Position numbers and translations under genes: made by a program
Notes under the pieces: model-generated
Database searches by the model: none
What the model was told of the DNA's origin: nothing
What the model saw: only the letters and a program-made list of their open reading frames with translations
Part shown: positions 25,741 to 34,265 of the stretch, piece after piece
How positions within the stretch are numbered: position 1 is the first letter of the stretch
Layout: the number at the start of each line of letters is the position of its first letter
NCBI GenBank assembly: GCA_036496385.1
Contig: DASXLD010000077.1
Location: 1 to 47,226 of the forward strand
DNA: 47,226 nt
Direction of reading: 5' to 3'
From: Schlegelella_A sp036496385
GTDB taxonomy: Bacteria; Pseudomonadota; Gammaproteobacteria; Burkholderiales; Burkholderiaceae_C

Positions 25741-26442
25741 GAGAGATCCACTCGGTGCAGGGTCTGGCGCAAACACGGCGTTCGACCGCACCGGCTCGAC
25801 ACCCACATGGTGTCCAACGACCCGGACTTCGAGACCAAGGCGGCCGACGTGATAGGTCTGTACCTGAACCCGCCGGCGCACGCGGCCGTGTTCTGCGTGG
25901 ACGAGAAGACCGCGATCCAGGCGCTCGACCGCAAGGATCGGATGCTGCCGCTGTCGCCGGGCCGCGCCGAGAGCCACGGCTTCGAATACAAGAGAAACGG
26001 CACCCTCAGCCTGTTCGCAGCACTGAACACCGCCACCGGAGAAGTGCTGGGCAAGACCGCCTCGCGTCACACCAGCGAGCAGTTCGTCGCCTTCTTGGAA
26101 GACATCGTCGCCAGCCAGTCGCGGCGGCGCGAAATTCGCGTCATCTGCGACAACGTCAGCAGCCACAAGACCGAACTCGTCGACACGTTCCTCGCCAAGC
26201 ATCCTCGCGTGCATATTCACTACACCCCGACGTACTCGTCCTGGCTCAACCAAGTGGAGAACTGGTTCGCCCGAATCCAGCGCGACATGATCGCGCGCGG
26301 CATCTTCACTTCACCCAAAGACCTCGACAAGAAGCTCATGCGATACATCCGCCAGTACAACAAAGACCCCAAACCGTTGAAGTGGAAGTACGCCGACCCG
26401 TCAAAGCGCATCACCGCCAATTCTTCTGGTTCAGTGGACTAG
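25741..26442 (+). pseudogene. IS630 family transposase, 5'-truncated
   Basis: About 230 residues of an IS630-type transposase remain. Homology begins near VWRKHGVRPHR (from about 25759) and runs to the end, with the complete DDE catalytic set: Asp in AAVFCVDEKTAIQ, Asp in VICDNVSSHKTE, Glu in WLNQVENWFARIQ. The N-terminal helix-turn-helix half (over 100 residues) is missing. Just upstream, at 25750-25760, the expected reading frame shifts (GTG CAG in one frame, GTC TGG CGC in another), which fits a small deletion. I could not identify terminal inverted repeats or a target duplication. The element is probably immobile. Confidence 0.85.
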
Positions 26443-26802
26443 CATCTCGCTGCCCTGGCAAGCGCCTTGAAGTCAGTTGAATGATGCGGAGAAGCTGACG
26501 CCGACTGTTTCCGACTGTTCGGATGACAGAGGGTGGCGACGGCTCTTGGACCAGCAGTCGCGCCCTGGCGGAGTACGGCCAGCGCAAAGCCGTGCGAACC
26601 CAATGCGGCCATGAGCAGTCGCCTCGGAACGACAGCTGGCGAGCCTGGCCGAAGCAGTGGACTGCGCGCTTGACTAGGCTATCCATCGCCGTCTTCCGGG
26701 CGCGACGACCGTCTGATGAAGCCTTGTTCCCACCGCCACGACGCCCACGCGCGGAACGGTTTATGCGTGCCGCCGCGACATCGTCGTCATGCAGGACTTG
26801 CC
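26443..26802. other. Gene-free stretch downstream of the transposase remnant
   Basis: About 360 bp without a supported gene. A tandem repeat of CCGACTGTT occurs at 26501-26509 and 26511-26519. Open frames here have Arg/Ser/Trp-rich shadow-like translations. It is probably debris from past insertion events. Confidence 0.4.
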
Positions 26803-27258
26803 ATGCCAAACATCGCCGTCGATTCGAGCACTGAGTTCAGCCATGTCAAGCCCGGCGACACGACCTGGCGCAGCGACGGCCTGCGCGATTTCTTCCTCTA
26901 CCGGGACCTCGGCATCGCTGCAGCCACGCACGGAAAGGTCATTGCGCAACTGGTGAAGGCGAACGTCGCCCCGGAACGGGGCACCGGGTGGCACCGCCAT
27001 GAAGCGGGCTTCCACATCGTCGTCATGCTCAAGGGCTGGGCCAAATTCATGTACGAAGACCAGGAAACCCTCGTCGCCGCCGGCGACTGCGTGCACCAGC
27101 GCCCGGGCATCGTGCACTTCCTGTACGACTACTCGTTTGACATGGAGTACCTGGAGATCGTCGGGCCCGCCGACTTCACCACGATCGACATGAACGCACC
27201 CGCCTGCGTGCCCGAGCCCGCGCCGTGGCCTGTGGCCGCGGCTGCGGAGGCTGCCTAG
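26803..27258 (+). CDS. Cupin domain protein
   Basis: This 151-residue protein has a single cupin domain. Motif 1 is GTGWHRHEAGFHIVVMLKGWAKFM with two His and a Glu as likely metal ligands; motif 2 is VAAGDCVHQRPGIVHFLYDYS with another His. The start at 26803 (MPNIAVDSSTEF) follows an AGGAC site; upstream in-frame codons are not conserved. Function may be dioxygenase-like or ligand binding and cannot be specified. It converges with the GST gene 21 bp away. Confidence 0.85.
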   Translation: MPNIAVDSSTEFSHVKPGDTTWRSDGLRDFFLYRDLGIAAATHGKVIAQLVKANVAPERGTGWHRHEAGFHIVVMLKGWAKFMYEDQETLVAAGDCVHQRPGIVHFLYDYSFDMEYLEIVGPADFTTIDMNAPACVPEPAPWPVAAAAEAA

Positions 27259-27279
27259 GCGGCCGGCCCGCACGCGCGA

Positions 27280-28014
27280 TCAGAACTCCATGTCGAGCTC
27301 GGCGATATCGTCGGGCTCGGCCCTGGCGGCGGCGAGCCACTCCTGCATCTCCGGCATGGCCATGACGGTTTCGCAGTAGCGCCTGCTGGCCGCGTCGAGC
27401 GGCACGTCGTAAGTGAGGAAGCGGGTGACGACCGGCGCGAACATGGCGTCGGCCATGCCGCGGCGCTTGCCGAACAGGAACGGGCCGCCATAGGTGGCGA
27501 GACACTCGGTCCAGATCTCGAGAATGCGTTCGATGTCCGGCTGGGCGCCGCCCCACACGCGGTGCTTCGGAAAATGGCCCTTGAGGTTCATCGGCAGCGA
27601 CGCGCGCAGGTTGGCGAAGCCGGAGTTCATCTCGCCGCTGACCGAACGGCAGTGCGCGCGGGCGATGCGGTCGTCGGGCATGAGACCGGCGTCGGGTCGG
27701 ATCTCGCTCAGGTACTGCGCGATGGCCAACGTGTTCCAGACCTTCGCGCCCTCGTGGGACAGACACGGCACGCGGATCGAGGGTGCCAGCAGGAGCAGTT
27801 CCTTGCGCGCATCGGCATCGTCCGGCGAGACCATGACCTCGTCGAAGTCGAGGCCGGCGAAGCGGGCCATGAGCCAGCCGCGCAGCGACCACGACGAGTA
27901 GTTCTTGCTGGACAGCGTGAGCGTCGGACGCGCGATGGCGCGAGCCGGCCGCCGTGACTTGGCGACAGCAGGACTCGACTTGCGGACGCGGGGCGAGGCG
28001 GCGACGGAGGGCAT
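27280..28014 (-). CDS. Glutathione S-transferase family protein
   Basis: This protein of about 244 residues has a thioredoxin-like N-terminal domain RPTLTLSSKNYSSWSLRGWL (Ser and Tyr candidates for activating glutathione), with VPCLSHEGAKVWNTLAIAQYLSE supplying the cis-Pro and the Glu/Ser-type glutathione contact region, and an alpha-helical C-terminal domain (GMADAMFAPVVTRFLTYDV). The start is uncertain: ATG at 28014 leaves a basic stretch of about 28 residues before the domain, and another ATG lies at 28053. It is divergent from, and close to, the PHA depolymerase gene. Confidence 0.87.
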   Translation of the reverse strand: MPSVAASPRVRKSSPAVAKSRRPARAIARPTLTLSSKNYSSWSLRGWLMARFAGLDFDEVMVSPDDADARKELLLLAPSIRVPCLSHEGAKVWNTLAIAQYLSEIRPDAGLMPDDRIARAHCRSVSGEMNSGFANLRASLPMNLKGHFPKHRVWGGAQPDIERILEIWTECLATYGGPFLFGKRRGMADAMFAPVVTRFLTYDVPLDAASRRYCETVMAMPEMQEWLAAARAEPDDIAELDMEF

Positions 28015-28112
28015 GACGGGCGAGCGGGCGAGGTCGGATGACGCAAAGCACATGCCAGGCACCGTCGCTGGCGTGCAAGTTGCTCGTCGCCCGTCATGCA
28101 CTTCCGCTCCGC

Positions 28113-29324
28113 ATGATGTACGCCGCCTACCAAGCGCACGTTGACGCCGTCTGGCCAACCCGGGCGTTCGGCCGGGCCCTGGCGCCGGTGCTGGGGTCCC
28201 GGGTCGTCGCCGGCACCGGCTGGGGGCCTTGCCTTGCCGCCGCCTGGCAAACGCTGGCGCTCGGCGAAGTCACGCACCGGCGGCCCGACTGGGGCATCGC
28301 CTCGGTCCGCAGCAACGGCGTCGAGCGCGAAGTGGTCGAGGAAGTGACGGCGTCGACGCCGTTCGCGACGCTGCGGCGCTTCCGCAAGGTCGGCGCCCGC
28401 GACGAGCCGCGCGTCCTCGTCGCCGCGCCCATGTCGGGCCACTTCGCGACGCTCTTGCGCGACACCGTCCGCACGATGCTGCGCGATCACGACGTCTACG
28501 TCACCGACTGGCACAACGTTCGCGACGTGCCGGCTTCGGCGGGCCGCTTCGGGCTCGACGAGTACATCGAGCACCTCATCGACTTCACCGCGGCGCTCGG
28601 GCCGCAGGCGCACATCCTCGCGATCTGTCAGCCGTGCGTGGCGGCGCTCGCCGCCACGGCACTGATGGCCGAGGAGGACCACCCGGCGCAGCCGGCCAGC
28701 CTCACGCTGATGGCGGGGCCGATCGACTGCCGAATCGGGCCGACGGTGGTGAACCAGCTCGCCACCAGCAAGTCGATCGAGTGGTTCGAGAGGAACCTGA
28801 TCAGCCCAGTGCCGTGGCGCTTCGTCGGGGCGGGTCGCCGGGTTTACCCCGGCTTCCTGCAGCTTGCCGCGTTCGTGTCGATGAACCCCGATCGCCACAA
28901 GGCGGCTGTCCGGAAGTACTTCCATCACGTGGCCGACGGCGAGACCGCCGCGGCCGATGCCATCCGCGGCTTCTACGCCGAGTACATGGCCGTCAGCGAC
29001 CTCTCCGCAGAGTTCTACCTGGAGACCGTGCGGCTGGTGTTCCAGGAGCACGCCCTGCCGCTCGGCCGGCTTACCCTGCGCGGCCGTGCGGTCGACCCCA
29101 GCACGATCCGCCGCACCGCGCTGCTCACCGTCGAGGGCGAACGCGACGACATCTGCGCCATCGGCCAGACCCTCGCTGCGCAGGACCTGACGCCGCGGCT
29201 CCGGCCGTATCTGCGCACGCACTACGTGCAGCCGAACGTTGGCCACTACGGCGTTTTCAGCGGCCGCCGTTGGCAGAACCACATCTATCCGATCGTTCGG
29301 AACGTGATCGGGGTCTCTCACTGA
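28113..29324 (+). CDS. phaZ: Intracellular polyhydroxyalkanoate depolymerase
   Basis: This enzyme of about 403 residues hydrolyses stored PHB granules in the cytoplasm. It follows the known intracellular PhaZ pattern: MMYAAYQAHVDAVWP at the start, SVRSNGVEREVVEE, VLVAAPMSGHFATLLRDTVR, the nucleophile elbow ILAICQPCVAAL, where the first Cys replaces the usual Ser as in Cupriavidus PhaZ1, GRRVYPGFLQLAAFVSMNPDRH and GHYGVFSGRRW with the catalytic His. The start at 28113 aligns with the family N-terminus; an in-frame ATG at 28038 with an AGGT site would add 25 non-conserved residues. Confidence 0.94.
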   Translation: MMYAAYQAHVDAVWPTRAFGRALAPVLGSRVVAGTGWGPCLAAAWQTLALGEVTHRRPDWGIASVRSNGVEREVVEEVTASTPFATLRRFRKVGARDEPRVLVAAPMSGHFATLLRDTVRTMLRDHDVYVTDWHNVRDVPASAGRFGLDEYIEHLIDFTAALGPQAHILAICQPCVAALAATALMAEEDHPAQPASLTLMAGPIDCRIGPTVVNQLATSKSIEWFERNLISPVPWRFVGAGRRVYPGFLQLAAFVSMNPDRHKAAVRKYFHHVADGETAAADAIRGFYAEYMAVSDLSAEFYLETVRLVFQEHALPLGRLTLRGRAVDPSTIRRTALLTVEGERDDICAIGQTLAAQDLTPRLRPYLRTHYVQPNVGHYGVFSGRRWQNHIYPIVRNVIGVSH

Positions 29325-29399
29325 GCGGCAGAGCCGGGTAGCCCCAGGGCGTGAGACAGATGCGGATTCTGGCGCGCCCCTGCGGCGCAGTAGCGGCTT

Positions 29400-29774
29400 T
29401 CAACAGCCCCAGCGCAAGGTCGGCGCATGCACCGGCGCGTCCCAGAGAGCCAGCATCGCCGCATCGGCGGCATTCACCGTCACCGAGCACCCTGCCATCT
29501 CGAGCGAGGTGACGTAAGAGCCGGTTGAGAGCTTGAAGAAATCGCCATCGCCTACGGCCACCACTGCGGTAGCTTGGCGAACGATGAGATCCTTGCCGTC
29601 TAACCAGGAAGACCGCTCCGGTGCGCAGTAGAGATTCGTCGAGTGACCGGTGCCACTGGCCTTGCGGCAGCGGCTGCAATGGCAGTAGGCGAACCGCAGG
29701 AATGGAGAGCGAACCTCGAACGAGACACTGCCGCAAAGGCAAGATCCTGAGAGGATCTCCGTCTCTTCACTCAT
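29400..29774 (-). pseudogene. GFA family protein fragment (glutathione-dependent formaldehyde-activating-like)
   Basis: The N-terminal half of a GFA/CENP-V zinc protein is present: SGSCLCGSVSFEV (Cys-x-Cys) and FAYCHCSRCRKASGTGHSTN, then SSWLDGKDLIV. After that the sequence departs from the family: the expected second zinc motif (Phe-Cys-x-x-Cys-Gly) is missing, and the last 50 residues (from about QATAVVAVGDGDFF) are unlike GFA proteins. With the start at 29774 (MSEETEILSG) the product is 124 residues. It could be a truncated gene fused to unrelated sequence or a divergent short form. The first reading is more likely. Confidence 0.6.
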
Positions 29775-29857
29775 CGGGTTACTTTGGCCATGGTCGACGC
29801 ACGACGGCCTCGTGGAAGGCGCCACCGGCGGACAGGTTAGGCATCAGCGGCGTCACG

Positions 29858-30059
29858 TCACTGGTCCAACATCGCGAGCACGACGCGCGAAAAGGCAGGC
29901 ACCAGCGGCAGGGCCGGGTCGCAGTCGTAGCGCTCGCAAACTTGGACACCGCTGAGGTCTTCGACCATGGCGAATCCTACGCTCGAGAGACTACGGGAGC
30001 TCAGCAGGATCGAAGCCGGAGAAGAACGACTCGCCCATCGTCACGACGTTCCGCTTCAT
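29858..30059 (-). pseudogene. Possible remnant of a SAM-dependent methyltransferase C-terminus
   Basis: On the minus strand one frame reads MGESFFSGFDPAELP and stops; a second frame then continues with SVGFAMVEDLSGVQVCERYD and ends at 29858. Together these resemble the C-terminal FFDPAEL ... LGF ... VEDL pattern of LaeA/Leu-carboxyl-type methyltransferases, interrupted by a frameshift. The identification rests on a short pattern and is tentative. The rest of 29826-30330 shows no other gene, so this roughly 500-bp stretch looks like decayed coding DNA. Confidence 0.3.
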
Positions 30060-30315
30060 TCGTTCAGATGCCTGTGACTGAGCTCCGGGAGGGAGCCCGA
30101 GTTCGTCATGGACGCAAGGTTTGCCTCAGGTGTCAAATAGATGGTGACTCCCAGCCACGAAAAGAATGCGGGTATCGAACCTGAAAAACGAGTTGGTGTG
30201 TCGAACCGACGTATCGGCGCCCAGCTTCCCGGATCTCTGACGCGTAGTAAGCCAAGCAATCAGAGTCGACGTGATTTGCCGCCCACAAAACGCGACCCCG
30301 CTTTGCGTTTAGCCA

Positions 30316-30324
30316 TGCTATAAC
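30316..30324 (+). promoter_or_regulatory. Candidate extended -10 promoter of the leuA leader transcript
   Basis: TGCTATAAC matches the extended -10 form TGN-TATAAT with one mismatch. No good -35 box is seen. A transcription start about seven bases downstream would fall at the ATG of the leader peptide (30331), which has no ribosome site of its own. Confidence 0.4.
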
Positions 30325-30330
30325 CCAGCC

Positions 30331-30381
30331 ATGCGACTGCTTGCGCGACTTCTTTCATCCACCATCGGGCGGAGACGGTAG
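30331..30381 (+). CDS. Leucine-type leader peptide upstream of leuA
   Basis: A 16-residue open frame, MRLLARLLSSTIGRRR, contains four Leu codons in two pairs, three of them the rare CTT, plus rare CGA and AGA Arg codons, in a genome that otherwise uses CTG and CGC. It is followed 24 bp later by a strong hairpin and then, about 50 bp on, by leuA. This is the layout of an amino-acid attenuator in which ribosome stalling at Leu codons controls transcription into the biosynthetic gene. The peptide itself probably has no other function. Confidence 0.65.
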   Translation: MRLLARLLSSTIGRRR

Positions 30382-30405
30382 CGCGCGCAAGCAACCCACA
30401 CCATC

Positions 30406-30436
30406 AACGGCCCGTTTGCACCTGCAGCGGGCCGTT
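30406..30436 (+). terminator. Attenuator-like terminator hairpin before leuA
   Basis: AACGGCCCG (30406-30414) pairs perfectly with CGGGCCGTT (30428-30436), a nine-base stem with a 13-base loop, followed by TTTGCATTT. The T-rich part is short. Its place between the leader peptide and leuA supports a regulated terminator. Confidence 0.6.
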
Positions 30437-30481
30437 TGCATTTGGGGCCGCAGGAAACGCCCAACGCCGAGGATCTGATCC

Positions 30482-32173
30482 ATGCTGAAGAATCCGAGCA
30501 CCAAATACCGTCCGTTCGCCCCAGTGGGCCTCACAGATCGCCGCTGGCCCGACGCCGTGATCACGCGGCCACCGATCTGGTGCAGCGTGGACCTGCGGGA
30601 TGGCAACCAGGCCTTGATCGAGCCCATGAACATCGCGCGCAAGCTGCGCATGTTCGACACCCTCGTCCGGATCGGCTTCAAGGAAATCGAGGTCGGCTTT
30701 CCTTCGTCGTCGCAGATCGAGTTCGATTTCGTCCGCAAGCTTATCGATGAGCAGCTCGTTCCCGGAGACGTGACCATCCAGGTCCTCACGCAGGCGCGCG
30801 AGCCGCTCATCCGCCGCACCTTCGAAGCTTTGCACGGTGCCAGGCGCGCGATCGTGCACCTCTACAACGCGACTTCGCCGGTGATGCGCAAGGTCGTTCT
30901 CGGACTGGACGACGACGGCATCGTGGAACTGGCCACGAGCCAGGCCCGCCTCTTCACCGAGCTCGCAGCCGAACAGCCCGGGACGGACTGGACCTTCGAG
31001 TACTCGCCCGAGATGTTCTCGGGAACGGAGCTCTCGTTCAGCAAGCGCGTCGTGGACGCCGTGACGGAGGTCTGGCAGCCGACCCCGAAACGCAAGTGCA
31101 TCGTCAACCTGCCGTCGACCGTCGAGCATTCGACCCCCAACATCTTTGCCGACATGATCGAGTGGATGCACCGGCACCTGGCTCGCCGTGACAGCATCGT
31201 CCTGTCGATCCATCCTCACAACGACCGCGGCACCGGCACCGCGGCCGGGGAGTTCGCGATCATGGCGGGAGCCGATCGGCTCGAGGGCTGCCTGTTCGGC
31301 AATGGCGAGCGCACCGGGAATCTGGATCTGGCGAACGTCGCGCTGAACATGTATTCGCAAGGCGTGGACCCAGGGCTCGACTTCTCCGACATCGACGAGG
31401 TCCGGCGCGCGGTTGAATATTGCAACCAGCTGCCCGTGCACCCGCGTCACCCGTACGCCGGCGATCTCGTCTACACGTCGTTCTCGGGTTCGCACCAGGA
31501 CGCGATCAAGAAGGCGTTTGCGGCCCGCCGTGAAGGCGACATCTGGGAGATGCCCTACCTTCCTCTAGATCCGAAGGACCTCGGGCGGAGCTACGAGGCG
31601 GTCATCCGTGTCAACAGCCAATCCGGCAAGGGAGGCATCTCCTTCCTGCTGCAAAGCGAGTTCGGTCTCGAGCTTCCGCGTCGGCTGCAGATCGAGTTCA
31701 GTCAGGTCGTACAAGCCGCGATGGACGCGGACGGCAAAGAATTCACCGCCCAGGACATCTTCGACATCTTCGAACGCGAGTACGGCCTCAAAACGATTCC
31801 GGCACCGCGCCGCCGACTGATCAAGGAAGTCGAATCCGGGCCCAAGGGAATCGTGCAATTTTCGGCGCAGGTGCTGCTGGACGGACGGGACCTGGCGATC
31901 GTCGGGACGGGCAATGGCCCGATCGATGCATTTGTCGAGGGTCTCGCACGGGCGTGCGACGAGAGCATTCGCGTTCTTGACTACCACGAGCACTCGATCG
32001 GCGACGGCTCGAGTGCCCAGGCCATCGCCTACCTCGAACTGCTCGTCGGGGAACGGGTCCTGTTCGGTGCGGGGATGGATTCGGACATCGTCTCGGCCTC
32101 GCTGAAGGCGATCGTTTCGGGGCTATGGCGAGCTCGCGTTGGTCGGCCGGAACTCTCGGTACAGGCGACGTAG
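30482..32173 (+). CDS. leuA: 2-isopropylmalate synthase (long form)
   Basis: This 563-residue enzyme condenses acetyl-CoA with 2-ketoisovalerate, the first step of leucine synthesis. The N-terminal HMGL-like barrel has WCSVDLRDGNQALIEPM with the metal Asp, KEIEVGFPSSSQIEFDF, and SIHPHNDRGTGTAAGEFA with the His-x-His metal site, followed by GCLFGNGERTGNLDL. The C-terminal regulatory domain ends with VVGER-like LELLVGERVLFGAGMDSDI. The length and KYRPFAPVGLTDRRWP start define the LeuA2 type found in many proteobacteria and actinobacteria. The leader and hairpin upstream suggest attenuation by leucine. Confidence 0.97.
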   Translation: MLKNPSTKYRPFAPVGLTDRRWPDAVITRPPIWCSVDLRDGNQALIEPMNIARKLRMFDTLVRIGFKEIEVGFPSSSQIEFDFVRKLIDEQLVPGDVTIQVLTQAREPLIRRTFEALHGARRAIVHLYNATSPVMRKVVLGLDDDGIVELATSQARLFTELAAEQPGTDWTFEYSPEMFSGTELSFSKRVVDAVTEVWQPTPKRKCIVNLPSTVEHSTPNIFADMIEWMHRHLARRDSIVLSIHPHNDRGTGTAAGEFAIMAGADRLEGCLFGNGERTGNLDLANVALNMYSQGVDPGLDFSDIDEVRRAVEYCNQLPVHPRHPYAGDLVYTSFSGSHQDAIKKAFAARREGDIWEMPYLPLDPKDLGRSYEAVIRVNSQSGKGGISFLLQSEFGLELPRRLQIEFSQVVQAAMDADGKEFTAQDIFDIFEREYGLKTIPAPRRRLIKEVESGPKGIVQFSAQVLLDGRDLAIVGTGNGPIDAFVEGLARACDESIRVLDYHEHSIGDGSSAQAIAYLELLVGERVLFGAGMDSDIVSASLKAIVSGLWRARVGRPELSVQAT

Positions 32174-32420
32174 CCGAGCGAACCAGAATCGACTTGCTTG
32201 CTGCGAGGACGCCTATCGGCCGCGCGGATGTGGTGGTCGATGCAGCGCCTGTGACGCGGATGAGAGGCTGACGCCTGCCTCTATGGATATCGCAAAGCAT
32301 CCATTCACGGCAGCGGGCGGTTCAACATGGGAAGTCTTGTGGTCGGATCCGGTGGCGTCGAACGGGTGGAGAGAGCAAAGTGCATTCGCCGCGCCGCTGT
32401 CGGAACGGCCATTGCCGCAA

Positions 32421-32969
32421 CTAGCTAACGCCACCAACAAATTGTGGTGGCTTCACAGTCCGCTGCGCCTGAAGCGTCACACCCGACCGTCGGGCCAGGT
32501 GAAGAAGGCGGAACTGGAGCGCGAGGCCAAGGAGCAGCCCCAGCAAGAGGACGCCGGCGAAGATCTTCAGCTCCGGGGCATCGGGAGACGCCAACCACGG
32601 CCCTCCCCGCGGCAACCGGGTTGCCGTTTCCGTCACACCGGGAATCAGGTGAAGAAAGACGGTCGATGAGAACCCGAACGCCTGCACGTATTCGGACGCG
32701 CGCCCAAGCCACGACGAGTAGGACGCAAGGGTACCGACGGCGAGAGCGGCAAGGGTCATCAGCGACAACACGTGCGCATTGCCGAAGTGGCCATGCGCGA
32801 AGATGCCAAGGCCGGTCGCCGCAGTCACGAACGTCGCCCAGAGATAGATCCGGCCAGGACGCGTGTGGGGTGTGATGAACTGGTAGCGCACCAGCGTAGC
32901 GGCGCCGTAGCCCAATGCGATCAGTCCGACGACCGTGTGGAAGAGACCGAGCGTCGATAGTCCAAGCAT
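32421..32969 (-). CDS. Hypothetical membrane protein
   Basis: This 182-residue protein has about four membrane segments (near residues 6-28, 42-60, 66-86 and 135-155). A GGAGGA site precedes the ATG at 32969. The pattern GLIALGYGAATLVRYQFITPHTRPGRIYLWATFVTAATGLGIF resembles small DUF2306-like membrane proteins, but I cannot place it with confidence. The end of the gene (32430-32451) contains an imperfect hairpin GCCACCA/TGGTGGC that may also help end transcription from leuA. The leuA-to-gene gap (32174-32420) has no gene. Confidence 0.75.
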   Translation of the reverse strand: MLGLSTLGLFHTVVGLIALGYGAATLVRYQFITPHTRPGRIYLWATFVTAATGLGIFAHGHFGNAHVLSLMTLAALAVGTLASYSSWLGRASEYVQAFGFSSTVFLHLIPGVTETATRLPRGGPWLASPDAPELKIFAGVLLLGLLLGLALQFRLLHLARRSGVTLQAQRTVKPPQFVGGVS

Positions 32970-33084
32970 GCTTCCTCCGTTGTCCCAACGTCGCCGGAGG
33001 CCACCCGTCTCATCAATGTCGGCGCTGGCGACGCGCGCCTACGCCCGCTCCGGGGCCGACCGTAGCCGACGCCGAGGAGAACGG

Positions 33085-34059
33085 TCAGGCTGCACCCTTC
33101 AAGAAGGCGAGCATGTCAGCGTTGATCGTGTCGGCATTCGTGGTCGGCATGCCGTGCGGGAAGCCTTTGTAGGTCTTCAACGTGCTGTTGCGCAGCAACT
33201 TCGCCGACAGCGGCGCCGAATCGGCGTACGGCACGATCTGATCATCGTCACCGTGCATCACCAGGACAGGCACGGTGACCTTCTTCAGGTCTTCCGTGAA
33301 GTCCGTTTGCGAGAAGGCGACGATGCCGTCGTAGTGAGCCTTGGCGCCGCCCATCATTCCTTGACGCCACCAGTTCCAGATCACGCCTTGTGCGGCCTTC
33401 GCGCCCGGGCGGTTATAGCCGTAGAAGGGACCGGCAGGGACGTCGTAGTAGAACTGCGCGCGATTGGCCGCCAGTGCCGCCTGGAATCCGTCGAACACGT
33501 CCTTCGGGAGCCCGGCGGGGTTGGTCGCGGTCTTCACCATCAGCGGCGGCACCGCGCTGATGAGCACGGCCTTCGAGACGCGCCCTTCGCCATGGCGCGA
33601 GATGTAGTGCACGACTTCGCCACCACCGGTCGAGTGGCCGACATGCACCGCACCCTTGAGGTCCAGGTGCGCGGTCAACGCCGCAAGGTCGTCGGCGTAG
33701 TGATCCATGTCGTGCCCGTCGCCCGGCTGAGATGAGCGTCCGTGGCCGCGGCGGTCGTGGGCGATGACGCGGTAGCCCTGCTTGAGGAAGAAGAGCATCT
33801 GCGCGTCCCAGTCGTCGGCCGACAGCGGCCAGCCGTGGCTGAACACGATGGGCTGGCCCTTGCCCCAGTGTTTGTAGTAGATCTGAACGCCGTCTTTCGT
33901 CGTGACGTAGCTCATTTCCTGAGTCCCTTCATGAGAGAGGCGCGATGGCGCCTGGGTTGCAGCGACTGCTGAAAATGGAAAGGTGGAGGCCATGGCTCCG
34001 GCGCTCCCCAAAAGCAGTTGGCGGCGCGATAGCTCGGATCGCTCGATCGTATTCGACAC
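33085..34059 (-). CDS. Tat-exported alpha/beta hydrolase (non-haem chloroperoxidase type)
   Basis: This protein of 324 residues is an alpha/beta hydrolase close to cofactor-free chloroperoxidases and aryl esterases. The core begins MSYVTTKDGVQIYYKHWGKG, the oxyanion region is FSHGWPLSADDWDAQ, the nucleophile Ser is in VHVGHSTGGGE, the Asp in VMHGDDDQIVP and the His in FPHGMP. Upstream lies a twin-arginine signal (ELSRRQLLLGSAGAMAS), and the GTG at 34059 has AGGAG six bases before it. An internal ATG at 33915 with AAGGGA upstream could give a cytoplasmic form. It diverges from an AraC-type regulator. Confidence 0.9.
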   Translation of the reverse strand: MSNTIERSELSRRQLLLGSAGAMASTFPFSAVAATQAPSRLSHEGTQEMSYVTTKDGVQIYYKHWGKGQPIVFSHGWPLSADDWDAQMLFFLKQGYRVIAHDRRGHGRSSQPGDGHDMDHYADDLAALTAHLDLKGAVHVGHSTGGGEVVHYISRHGEGRVSKAVLISAVPPLMVKTATNPAGLPKDVFDGFQAALAANRAQFYYDVPAGPFYGYNRPGAKAAQGVIWNWWRQGMMGGAKAHYDGIVAFSQTDFTEDLKKVTVPVLVMHGDDDQIVPYADSAPLSAKLLRNSTLKTYKGFPHGMPTTNADTINADMLAFLKGAA

Positions 34060-34265
34060 CTTCGACTCCTGAAATCCGTGCGAGTCGATCCTAGGAGGTG
34101 CGGGATGCGCGATCATTGGCCGCAGGATGCCAATTTACTGGCCTTCCGGTCCTTAGCTTGACCCAAGGACGTCAACCGACCGACTTCTTGACGCGACGCA
34201 TTTTTTCAAGCGACTGACCCTGCCGCAAGAGGGTAGATCCAATTCAGCTTCCGGACCGAAAGGAT

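Noticed and set aside
26411..26809. Minus-strand 132-residue frame after the transposase
   Set aside because: Its composition is that of a shadow frame; no motif, domain or ribosome site was found.
32263..32282. AGAGGC/GCCTCT hairpin after leuA as a terminator
   Set aside because: Six-bp stem, eight-base loop and no T-run; too weak to call.
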